64,000 nt of DNA from Pelodera strongyloides (lineage: Eukaryota > Nematoda > Chromadorea > Rhabditida > Rhabditidae), in the NCBI GenBank assembly GCA_036852015.1, contig JAANDG010000524.1, forward strand, positions 40,787 to 104,786, written 5' to 3'. The notes under the pieces are model-generated. The model was not told where the DNA came from. It did no database searches and saw only the letters and a program-made list of their open reading frames with translations. Of this stretch, positions 24,550 through 35,955 are shown one piece after another. Positions within the stretch are counted from its first letter, which is position 1. The number at the start of each line of letters is the position of its first letter. The position numbers and the translations under genes are program-made.

Positions 24550-25761
24550 AATATTTTTCTCTATTTTTCTATACACAAACCACAGACCGTATCCTGGTGG
24601 TTTGGATGCCGCAATTATCCGAATTTATCCTTCGTAGCTCTGGCTCTGGTGAGCTTTAAGTGCGCGCTCCCCCCAGCCGAGTCGTAGAGCGCCCCCTTGA
24701 AAGACGGGGGATGGGGGCTATAGGAAGGCTAGCTAGCGTGCGGTTTTCGCTAAAATACCGTCAAAGGAGGAGCTATCAAGTGGGAAGGTTATACGGGTGA
24801 CTCAGTGAAGCTTTTTTCTAACAATGAAGATTTGAACAGATCTATAGTTCAGTCTTTCAGTATAAAACTGTAGAAGTAAGTTAATAAACTAATGGAGAAG
24901 TAGAAGTAAGTTAAGTAAGTTAAACCGAAAGGACTTATGATGGGAAAAGGATTTTGCAATTTGTATACATATATTAACAGATTGAGATTCTTTGATGATA
25001 CCCTGATGAAGAAATAATATTGAACTTTTTGGTGGTGGAGGAACGACATAACCTGTGGGTGACCCCTTTGTGTGTAGTAATAAAGTGTGTTTCGAATATT
25101 AAATAACCTGCACTTGAACTCAAGTTAGAGAAAAAAGAAACGAACAAATTGATTTGTTTACTACGCACAACTGCACTTATCAATACTCATAATTAAGCAG
25201 CGAAAACATAGTGACAAGATAATAGTCAACGAATTCAATATGTCATTTTTATGTGGATTTGCACCAGAAAATCTGGAAAGTGTGAAAGTAAGGAGAAAGT
25301 AGGGAGGCGGACTCGCCTAAAAACTTCAGACAAGTAGATAATGGGGTTTCAAAGTATGCTGCCAAGTTACCATATTTTGGAAGTGCACGAGAATATTTTC
25401 TCATTTTTCATATTATATATGCAGGTTTCGTGCAAAAATACGGTAGTATTGACAGATTTACACCTATTGTTTGGTATACTTTGAAATCAGTGTTATTTTC
25501 TCAAGCATACATACAAATCTATGTGCGGCGCTCGTCAGATCAAGTCTATCAAGTACTAGCGGTATAAGAGCAGTTTCTGTAACGTATGATGGACAACTGT
25601 TCCTATATTTATGCTAATGGGGTTCGGTTTTTAATACTTCACTTCGGCATGACCCAGTTTTACACCGAAATCCAATAATCAAAGTGAAAGTCGAAAGTAT
25701 ATAATTATACGAACAAAGGTCAACAATACAATATAGAGAAATTATTCTAAACCAAAATATA

Positions 25762-25944
25762 TTAAAGCGAAATACCCGCCGGTTGTGGAAACACGTAGAG
25801 TACATCAGCGTTCCTACGCAGCTTATGCAAATGAACATAAATTAGAATAAAAAATCGAGCTAAATTCGAGCAAATTAGCATAAATACGTAAGAACTCAGT
25901 TGCCCAGGATGCGTTTTAAAAACCGGCCGGCATTTCGTTTTAAC
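25762..25944. repeat. Palindromic TTAA element
   Basis: TTAAAGCGAAATACCCGCCGG to CCGGCCGGCATTTCGTTTTAA; one of the cleanest copies, with TTAA visible at both boundaries. Confidence 0.8.
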
Positions 25945-26079
25945 CCAGTATAGCAAGTTAAATGGTCACCGCTTTCTTGAACAACAACCAAATGGTTTGC
26001 CAATATCATATGATTTTACCGACGATAATGGAGTGATATCGTTTGATCTGTTTCGTTGTTTCGATAGTCTAACAGGGAG

Positions 26080-26082
26080 TGC

Positions 26083-26124
<42 letters not shown>

Positions 26125-26187
26125 GAGAGAGAGTGAGAGAGAGTGAGAAGAGAGAGCGAAGAGAGAGAGGAAGTAAGATGAGAGAGA
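26080..26187. repeat. GA microsatellite
   Basis: Uninterrupted GA with a few GATA and GTGA variants. Ser/Leu ORFs on the minus strand come from it. Confidence 0.9.
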
Positions 26188-28539
26188 GGAAGAACACAAA
26201 CTACATCCAAAAAAATTAAGAAACGATATATAGTTACAAAACCTTTCTTTCATCAAATAAAGTGTTGGTGTCTATTTGAAATGGCCGATTTCGATTTTCC
26301 TCCCCTTTATAAAGGCTGAAAAGAAACCCAATAAACAAGTTCCTCTTTGACACACATATGAACACTTCTCTGAAATAAGTCTTACGGTCATTTTCCGCGG
26401 CTTAAAGAACACCGATTAATTGCCTAAAGAAATTGGATGATTGATTTGGATAATTAAAATTATGAGTGCAATTAGTTATCACCTAATAGGTGGTGAATAC
26501 CATGTAATGAGGCGAAACTTTGATGTTGCGCGGCGAAAAAAGGCTACTCTGCCCAGGTTCTCATGAGTACACGAAGTATCCTAACATTACAGTAATAGTT
26601 ACTATAAGTACGCTATGTAGCATGTCATGACACTAAGCTAACAAAAAAGCTAACCAAAAAAACAATAAAAAAAGAAAACATTTCTCAGCCCAGAGCTATA
26701 GTTGCACAGCTACAAACAAGCCTACAGTCATAAATTACATGAGGTATAAAGTAAATAAACTGTTACAATGTTCTTTCAAGATAATAACAAATGTGTGTAT
26801 GTAGCGTATAATGCCGCCGCAAAGCCGTGTAAAGAAAAAGCCGTGTAGAGAAAAAATCCTTGCAGCGAAAAATAACACCTAACGTATTTCTATGCGTTGT
26901 GCGCATTTTGGGTAAACATAGCCACAATAAAGAATAACAGTCAATTGTTGAGCATAGCGTGAAGAGGATGTTGTTCAAATTGTTTGCTCGTTGCTAACAT
27001 ATTGTCGGTATTCTCAGGTGCACGGAATATTATCGGTGATATAAAAAAATATGTTTATAAATTAACCTGATTTCTAATGGCATTGAAGAACCGGTACAAG
27101 AGTAGAAGGAAAGTAGCAGGCTGGGTTATTATAAGAAAAATTAGAAGCATGGTATGTGCTAGTACTATGGACTCTATTGTCTATGGACTGTGCAAACTAT
27201 GGCCAACCAATTGTCTGTTCTCTGATCAACGTGAAATTGGCGGACAAGCAGCGTGATAACGGCGCGTAAGTTGCACAACATTTCCATTGCGCGCGTGCCT
27301 TTGCACGCCACCGCGTCGCCAAATGGACTTTGCACGCCGTAATGTTACCGCTTGCACGCCACCTTCGCCAGTGACATGAAGCGTTTTTACTACTGTGGAG
27401 TTCAACTATCATATTCGTTGTGCTGCTGAGGTAGCATACCGAGAGAGGGGTGTGAGTTGTAGAGAGTGAGAGAGAGAGACCAGAGTTATAGAGTTACAGC
27501 AAATTTGTATTTTAATATTTACTTAGTGATGAAAACACAAAGGGCAACTAGCTGATGTACATTTTGTATGTTTGCCCAAAAACATAACAATAAACAATAA
27601 AAAAAACTCATAAACAAAGATCATATTTTGGAATAAGCAGAAGGTAAAGTAAAGTCAACAATGAAAAAAAAGAACCAATGGATTTTGTGATGAAAATTTT
27701 CAGAAAAAAAAATGTTCCAACATTACCTGTCAAAGCTTCGTAGCTTATGGTTAGTCAAGTAACCCGAGCCGACAATAGGTATTTGCTTATGTGAAAGCAA
27801 TTACAATATTAACTTTTCTTGGTTCAGATTGTTTTCCCTTTCAAGGAGTTGAATAAAATCTCAACATTTGAACTACATGCAACGCTTCCTTGTTTGTAAA
27901 GGAGTACGTGGCGTTTGCAAACACTTTTCTGATTGAGTACTGTGCTAAATTGCAGCCAATTTCGTGAATACGGTAGTGGGAAAACGAGGTGAATGTTATA
28001 AAGAAAAGCAGGAGAAGAAAAAAGGAATCGGAGGAAATTAAAGATAAGAAATGAGGAACTGTTTGCGGTAACTAGGTACAACAACGGTACGCAGCTGGTA
28101 CATGTGTGTGACGTAGCAAGCTATCAGATTTTGGTAACCGGTGTAATACGGTTTATTAAACAAAAATAAAATATACGCAGCATCAACCCTCTAGGTACAT
28201 CTTTTCACAAGGAGAGCGTACTGACGGCGAAACCAAATAAGTAGGCTACGTGTAGATTAAAAATGGGCGCCAAAGTCGAGTTGAAGTGACGATATGAAAC
28301 TTAAGAGCCTGCTAGGGCACCGGAGTTTCCGGCAAAATTGGTGCATACACATACAGCACGCGTTGGGCAGTGCATTCACTATGGTAGCCATATTCCAGTG
28401 GGTGGACGTGTAACGGCAAAAAATTATATCCGTTTTGGGATATAATATCCCTAGCATGCACACCGATGGATTCCCTACGTATCTAATCAATACATGATCT
28501 CAAATCTACGTGTACGCTTATATCAGCACAGGAAGTCAG

Positions 28540-28622
28540 TAAGCCTGCCTGCAGGCCTGCTCCAAGACCTGCCTGCAGGCATGCCCGCAGGCCTGCCCGC
28601 AAGCCTGCTTGCGCGGGCGGGC
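28540..28622. repeat. GC-rich CCTGC tandem repeat
   Basis: Repeated GCCTGC(C/A)(T/C)GCAGGC-type units, each nearly palindromic (CCTGCAGG), in otherwise AT-rich DNA. Confidence 0.75.
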
Positions 28623-30169
28623 AATTAGTCGTGCCAGTCTCTCTGACCAGGTTCTGCTTCTTTCCGTCAAAACTTGCCGACTTTGCTTTGATTGCGGTGT
28701 GGAAAACACTCAAAAACGGTCACACCGCGGTGACCACCAAAATGAAGCATTAGTCAAAAACGACAATCAAAAAATGACTTGAGCTAGTTTCGGAACGTTT
28801 ATTTCTGTTTGACTAACTGCGCCTGACAGTTTTAATATGTGACAGATGGGAGGTTAGGCGTGGGGGTTTCTATGGCATGGACAATAGAAAAATTGATTGT
28901 GAAGCTAGAGAGCAAAATTTAGGAAAGAATATAATTTTTCATTGCCTACGGTTGTGATTAAGTGGGGTATAAAGAGAATTAAGAAATTTGTAAAAAGTAG
29001 AATAAACTACTCTGGCTTTTGAACCAGGAATGGTTTATCATTGAGTTTCTGAAAATTAACCTTGTGTAATCGTACGAGGGAATTAAACTAAACATTCAGG
29101 GAGAACTCTCCCTGGGGTGGTGGCAAAACATAGGAAATTGTTCCCGAAATAGGGAGAACTAGAGATGCGAGGAGGTAGTTTCCTAAAATGCGTGGTTGTG
29201 TCACGTCTGCATGTCGCTCAAGTTGACAATGAAAACACTACGTCTTGAAGCCACAACCGCAGTTTTTCAATTCCGTCAAATTTTACGCGCAAGATAAACT
29301 TTTCAATTTTCCAGCACAAAAACTCGAATCTCTAATTGGAAAGGATGGAAAAAGGTGCCTGCGTCATCATGTATACGTAAGAGAACACTTTGAGCCTGAG
29401 CCTTGGGAGAAATCGAAATTACTCAACTGAGTTTCCTCGGATTTCTATTGGATTTCGGATTCTCCATTCAGAACAGTGGTGTCTGCCATATCTACTTTGT
29501 TTCATGCTTGCACATACACAAACTGTTATTGATTTTTTGAGAGCCTGCCCATTGAATCATAATATAAGGTAAGTCTACTGTTTGATGTGACCTAGTAGTA
29601 TTAATATTGACTACTTCCTTAGTCAGAATCGTGGTCAAGGGCACGCAGCACGTAATAAGTGCGTAGCGCGCTGGTATTGAAAACCGTTGGTTTACCTATT
29701 GCTACATGACTCGGACAAAGGTAGAGAACGACAGCACTGAAATACATAGGACATATATAGGACAGAGTCAAGAAAGCTAACACGCAAGCGAATAGAAACT
29801 TAGAAAGAAAAAAAAAATGATTTTTTTTTGGTGGATGGATCTTGAACGATTTATGATCATCGTCAATTTTGTCTGTTACTTGCTAGTCATTTGTCAGATG
29901 TCAGATTAAGACGTTAGTCTAGATAGTTTATGTCGGTGAGATGTGAATGTATTGTAATATTTGAACAAATAAGTCCGAAAAGAAACAAATTAAGCGCTAT
30001 TACACATTTTGTAGGCTTTATACTCAAGCTTATCACCACTGGCAGGATCAACCATGTAGCGACTACAACTAATTTGAATCTTTGCTCGGAAGAACGAGCT
30101 GGTATTGAAAGCTTTGAGGGTTGAGTCCTTCTAGCCACAAAGATACAAACCCAAAATCTTGATTCGTTA

Positions 30170-30212
30170 ATGAGAGAGAGAGAGAGAGAGATAGAAATGG
30201 AGAGAGCGAGAG
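30170..30212. repeat. GA microsatellite
   Basis: Short GA tract interrupted by ATAGAAATGG. Confidence 0.85.
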
Positions 30213-30512
30213 AGAACAGGAGCGACATTCTTTCCGTATGTATCCAGACACTACAACAAGACTCCATGTTATAAACTATACCGGAAATCGTAAAATGGAA
30301 AATGTAATATTATTTCTCAAAACACGTACTAATTGGGATATTTTACGAAGACATGAAACACCACGTTGACCATGATGAAATGTAAAGTAAATGATCTTAT
30401 TATATAAAGGATAAGAGTTTGTCACGGGTTTGTTTTTATGTGCACAACGAAATCCCTCCATAAAGAAAATTCTTCGATCGAAAGAGTATACAAAATCTTT
30501 GTCGCTGGGGAG

Positions 30513-30598
30513 ATTCGAACCCACAGCAGCGCACAACCTCTCGATTCACAGTCCAACGCCCTACCGGTTGAGCTATGCTAGCTTATCATAAGTAAGGG
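30513..30598 (-). pseudogene. tRNA-like pseudogene
   Basis: The minus strand reads TAGCTCAACCGGTAGGGCG, a TGGACTGTGAATC anticodon-loop-like segment and GGTTCGAATC. The spacing between anticodon arm and T arm is too long (an extra CGCTGC-like insertion) and the acceptor ends do not pair, so it is a decayed tRNA or tRNA-derived repeat. Confidence 0.5.
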
Positions 30599-30885
30599 TA
30601 ACAATTTGCTCCTCATAGAGCACCTTCAATGGCATATTTGCATGGTACCATTAGTCTTTAGTCCTCCAGTCGGAGAAGAGCCCGTAGGGCTCTTCGTACG
30701 GCTGGTATGTAATAATTGAGTTTAGTGGCACTCTACTGTACTAAGCTCCGATCTGACGGGGCATTTAATCAATATCTTAGTTCGATTTCAGTAATTGATA
30801 GTTGACACATTGACAGTTGACAATCAGCAAATTCGTATAGGAAAGGATTCAGATATGACAGAATACCTCGTCTTCGAGAAATCAC

Positions 30886-30976
30886 TACCAGCCGGTTTTG
30901 GAAAGCTTCATAGACAACTGAATTATTACGTATTTATGCTAATTTGCTCGAATTAACCGGGGAGCATTTAGCTTTA
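30886..30976. repeat. Truncated palindromic TTAA element
   Basis: Keeps CCGGTTTTGGAAAGC, the TTACGTATTTATGCTAATTT interior and a CTTTAAAG end; most of the other half is missing. Confidence 0.6.
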
Positions 30977-31387
30977 AAGGAGGAGGCTCACGAGAATGAA
31001 GTCGTTTCCTTTTATCGAAGGATAATGGGTTTTTCTTCCAAAAAAAACAAGTATTATAAGGTTCAGCGCTTTAGTTTGGAGGAATTAATTAATCTAAGAA
31101 CTCGAAGTCAAATAAAATAACCTATCGTATGCAAGGTAGACTTCAAAGCTAAACATGCAAATTTACAAGTCATTTTGCAAGCCAGCACAAAATTTGCATG
31201 CCCACTATGGAAATCAACTGTTTTTTACGATCCAAAATTTTGATAGAATTCATAGTTTTATATTGATTTACTCCTTCCAGTTAAAAGCTTTTGCATTGTA
31301 AACCATGTCTTTCGGAACTTAATACCATCATCTTTCGATAAAAGGAAACCATTTGAGCACTTCATTCTCGTGATCCTCCTCCTTTAA
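30974..31387. repeat. Foldback element with ~55-bp ends
   Basis: TTTAAAGGAGGAGGCTCACGAG at the left matches in inverse CTCGTGATCCTCCTCCTTTAAA at the right, extending through a TTTCCTTTTATCGAAGGAT block. It abuts the truncated element before it. Confidence 0.75.
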
Positions 31388-32685
31388 AGAGGAAATGCAA
31401 ATTTTATAACCAGCGCAAAATACAGTAGACGAAATGCTCAAGCGAGCCTTGTTGACTAAAAATCATACCTTTTTTTTACAGTAAACACGTTGATTGCGGG
31501 TAATTGTGGCCACTTATTGTAGAACTTTTAAAGTACTGTAATTAAGCAAAAATAGCTGCACGATATTCAGCAGTGGTTTTTTTTAGTTTACAGAAAGTAG
31601 AGTGCATTTAGTGTAACAATAGTCGGGATTTTCTAACATAAACGATAGAAAAGATAAATAATCCTCGATAATTGCAGTATTATGCAATGAAGAAAGATAT
31701 TTTGAAAACAAACATTTTTGAAAATACGCAGCAAAATAAAAACGTAAAAAGACAGGAATAATTGGCAGTAGGGATGAAAAGTGCTAAAAAAAGAATATTT
31801 ATGATATGCATGAGAATGCCTATTCCTCGAATAAAGCAAATTCCATAGAAATTGTCAAATATAACATGCTCAAGTTTCTCTAATGTTATATGCATAATTT
31901 TCATAGCAACTATCTTATTATAGAAAGGAGAAGAGTTTACTTTTTTGTTTGAAGCCGCATGTGAACGCAACGAAAATTAGAATATCTACAGGCTATAAAA
32001 GGAGAGCCGGAGCCCCGTCTTGAGCAAACGAAATCCGAATTTTATTTCATGATTTTTCGAGATACGTTGCAAACGTTTCGCACAAGTGTAACCACTGATT
32101 GTTCCTGCATTTTAGACTTTGAAAGTCGCCTCGGGCGGCGCAGCCGGCTGGTCTATACTATATAGTAGGTTTGGATAAAATGCCTAAATCTACCCTTTCT
32201 GTAAAGTTTGCATGCACTGTTTTATGCGCGCGTCGTTGTTCTGCTTTTCATATCTGGTTTTTCACGCACATGCAAACCAAAAATTGGTTTATATGTACGT
32301 ACAATAGTAGGGGCGGGTCCAGGCGCAAGACCCAGGGCCCAGGGAAAACATTTTGGAAGTCTTGTGCAGAATTTTATTGGACATGGCCTTTCAGAAACAA
32401 GTTTGGATTTCGAAAATTATTCAGTTGATCATTACGCTAGGCGCATGTGCAATACAAATGAACAGTGGCATTGATGGTTGGTATAAAAGAATTAAGAAAA
32501 AAGTTCTGCTCAAATCCTTGAATATGTCGTTTTGAACAACAAATCTATGGCTTCTATGGGGTAAGAAGTATACGAAAACTTAAATTCGAAATTAAAACAC
32601 CGAGTTTAAGCTCAATACTCAAGTGAAAATGGGTGTTGGCTGCAGAGCCGGTAGCAGTGGTAGCGCTGTGCTTTACGATTGGTAT

Positions 32686-32950
32686 GGAGAGAGAGAGCGC
32701 CAGAGAGAGAGGGGGAGAGAGAGAGAGAGATGGAGCTTGATATTCAGAGAGAGGGATACAAAGAGGGGAAAGCATGATCCCGTCACAGTGAATGGGGGAA
32801 ATCAGGTCGCCCTCAGCACCGGAGCCAGGGAGAGAACGAGAGAGAGGAAGAGAGAGCGAGCGAGTTAGAGAGAGAGAAGAGAGAGGAGGGAGAGGGAGCG
32901 AGAGAGCGAGATAGAGAGAGAGAGAGAAGAGAGAGAGAGCGAGAGAGGTA
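32686..32950. repeat. GA-rich microsatellite block
   Basis: About 265 bases of GA repeats broken by a ~90-base unique segment (32750-32830). Glu/Arg ORFs across it are artefacts. Confidence 0.9.
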
Positions 32951-33199
32951 GATCAAAAGAGAAAGTCAAAGTTACGGAGCGAAAAAGTCATCCGGCTCTC
33001 GCTAACTAGATTACGATACTGCTGCGACAACGCTGATATTGATTTCTTAGCTGACTGCAAGTATTATCGAGTAGGAGAAATTGTAGTGGTGAAACACGGA
33101 GGTTCCAAACTGTCGCAAGTAAGTAAAAACACATTCAGTCGCTGTAACGCATGCTCCACGGCGCGCAAGGATACAGAGAGTTCAAAAGATAATTGGAAT

Positions 33200-33344
33200 G
33201 CCGTCCGGTTTTTGAAGCGCATCATGGACAACTGAATTCTTACGCTCGATTTTTTATTCTAATTTATGTTCATTTACATAAGCTGCATACGAATGCAGGT
33301 GTCCACGATGCGTTTCAAGAACCGGTAGGTATTTCGCTTTAACA
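33200..33344. repeat. Palindromic TTAA element, opposite orientation
   Basis: GCCGTCCGGTTTTTGAAGCGC to GCGTTTCAAGAACCGGTAGG-TATTTCGCTTTAA, interior inverted relative to the copies at 18.7, 21.8 and 25.8 kb. Confidence 0.75.
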
Positions 33345-34918
33345 CTCCCATTCTGCTATTGGTAAACTAGCTGTCCTACGTATTGACTGTTTTACTTTAA
33401 AAAAATGTACAGGAATTTTTTGAACCCAGAAAATTCATAAATTTACCGCCAAATCAAGTACTGATCGGAATTTAGGTCATTTCTTTCTCTTGACACCGGA
33501 GCTCGCGAGCCATACCGCATTTAGGGCGTACATAAAGTTGAAAGTGAGCTGCGCCGCCCGGATATATTAATATGCAAAACCGGGGCTGTGAACAGAGAAA
33601 CTTGGAATCAAACCAGGATTTTTGCGCCCTTAGCCTTAGACTCATGGTCTAGGTTTCTACGGGATGGTGATTCTGGCAGGTGTAAGTAGAGAAAAAACTC
33701 TATTTCGCTTATGATAAGAGTAGTATAAATTGCCCTGGAATTGCCTTGACAAAACTTGTGCGACATTTTATGTTCATAATAAATGTTATGTTATGTTATA
33801 AATTTATAAAGAGGCTTGTTTTTTTCCCTTTTTTTCGAATAATACTAACTAAACGGTTTCGAACGAAATATATACTTAGTGTATAGCCTGATACAGTTTA
33901 TCTACTTGTTTATAGTTTTCTGCAGCACTTACTACCTCCTATTTGTGAGCAAAGTTTAGAAGGAAAGTAGAAGTATGCCTAAAACCTAAAATGGCAAAGA
34001 TTTAGGCTTCGCCATTCTTATACAAATATTTTTCCCAATAGTTTTAAAGATCTATCCATCCGGTTGAACCGGTTTTCAATTGAAAAATGTAGTTGAAGAA
34101 AGACATTTTGTCATTTATCACAAATCTTATCATATAAACGCAGGTGATGGCCAGACTTGATCGGCTATTCAATATTTCGAAATAAGAGAAAAGTTGGAAA
34201 TTAAAAAAAAAACATAAAAACAGCACAAAATACACTACACTGGTGGAACTCCGCGCCATCGCCGCGCACAAAATAAGGGCAGCACAAAATAATTCAATTG
34301 TTCTTGAATATTATTCATCCTTTTTTGTATGCAAACGTTTTGAGAACAATGTTAAGCATAGAGTAAATAGTAGAGAAAGCATCGAAATATTTATGAGAAC
34401 AAAATATGGTTCACATATGATGTGAATACGAAAATTTATTATTTTAATATAAAATGGAGACACCGGCACATTCCCTTAGGCTACCCCTATGGCTAATTGC
34501 TCCCTAATATCGCAAGCTTCTCCTCTCATTCTCCATTTCTAAGTCATCAAGTATCAAGTCATATAAAGGACCGGTCGCGGGTTTTTGTGTACGATATTGG
34601 AGAGCTGTGTTCGTATGTTATTGAGGATCATCCGCTCAGTTCGTACATAGTAGCCACCAGTATGGCTAAAGACTGAAAATAGCTCTAGTTTGTGTGCCGC
34701 GCGCGTTCGCCTCGTAAATAGTATAGGTACTGATATTGGAGTCAATGAATGAGCAGAGACTGTAGAGGAAAGTTCGAACACATATCGCAGTTCAACAAAT
34801 CTGTACTGTAGGCTTCGAAGAAACAACAGAGATATCTTGAGACAGAAAATGAAATAAAGAGATGTAGGGATACTCTTTTGTATCTCCATGTCTCCATGTA
34901 CAGATGGCTTTGTTTTGC

Positions 34919-34977
34919 AGACAGAGAGGTAGATACAGATAGAGAGGGAGAGGGAGAGGGAGAGACAGACAGAGATT
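34919..34977. repeat. GA-rich microsatellite
   Basis: AGAGAGGTAGATACAGATAG followed by GAGAGGGAGAGG units. Confidence 0.85.
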
Positions 34978-35721
34978 CAGGTTAATCTGGATAACAATCG
35001 ATCGATAAGCTACAAGCAAAGGTGATTAGAGAGCAGCGTTGGTATCTACCGCCTGGGCACATAGACAAGGAACAAACAAACAAACATGATAGTTATGCTT
35101 ATCCTGATTATTATTTTTCACTATTAAATGAACAAGTGAAATGCTGACAAAAAAAGGAAAAAATTATTGATAGAGCTTGCGGATTGTGATGCTGGGAGGA
35201 GAAACCATTTCGCAACGGTATGGGTCTTTAGTCCTGGGCGATCCCTCCTGGCCCTAGCCCGAAGACGTCGAGCAATTTGTCATCTGGAACTCGTCGCCTA
35301 CTGCTCAGGACCTCTGCGGAACATGTCATAAGCAAACATTGAATGTGTATTTTCACCCTTGAATAAAGGTGCACGCTCTTGAAGCGTAAAACAAATTAAA
35401 ATTAAAATTTAGTGTCCAAACCAATGAGCAAATGTTTTTGCGATGTGACACGCCGTTTCCTGTGTACAACGTAAGAAAAACGTACACCTGCATACAACGA
35501 ATATTGGTTTCTGTGATTAGAATAGCATGCAAATCGCTGAAATAAACCCATAAAAGCGATCGAAAACTGGAGGTAAGCCATTTAGTACAAGCTCGCTAAC
35601 CTCTCTCTCTCTCGTGTTTGAGTGACCACCGTTCACTCAGTAAATACTTCAAGCAAATGGTTGATCGGAGTGATCATGCTACAGGTTGGTGGAACTTCAT
35701 ATTTTATGGAAATTACTCTTT

Positions 35722-35805
35722 GGTATCGAACACATAGGCTTGGGATTGCCAGCGCGTCCACCGCGGTAACCAGTAATCACTACGCCGTCAGAGTGATAAC
35801 GATTT
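35722..35805 (-). repeat. tRNA-derived SINE-like element
   Basis: The minus strand has GACGGCGTAGTGATTACTGG (A-box-like) and GTGTTCGATACC (B-box-like), with the same GGCGTAGTG head as the elements at 5300 and 22750. Confidence 0.45.
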
Positions 35806-35955
35806 TGAAAACAAACAAATTTTAAACAATATGATATCTGGTATGTTAATGTTAGCTTGACTTGTATCAGTAACTAGTTGTGCAAACACGCTTGCAACAG
35901 TTATGTGATTAGATGAATCGGCCGTTTCCTCTAAATTTTGGTTTGCCATTTTTAG

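Larger units (their letters stand above)
20607..35955. other. Intergenic region between divergent genes; no supported gene
   Basis: About 15.3 kb between the Patched start and the first MARCH exon seen. ORFs here are short, lack family motifs and coherent splice chains, and many derive from GA tracts or foldback elements. It must hold the promoter regions of both genes, and perhaps one or more missing 5' MARCH exons, but I could not recognise promoter elements. Repeats inside it are listed separately. Confidence 0.6.

Noticed and set aside
28483..28713. ORF with repeated QAGL units
   Set aside because: Translation of the GC-rich CCTGC tandem repeat; no gene context.
33050..33118. Possible plus-strand exon DCKYYRVGEIVVV ending at GTAAGT
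   Set aside because: Acceptor and donor look fair, but its end phase does not match the first MARCH exon and no family similarity is seen.
35622..35825. 67-residue plus ORF just upstream of MARCH
   Set aside because: It overlaps a tRNA-like repeat and its potential donor is in the wrong phase for the next exon.
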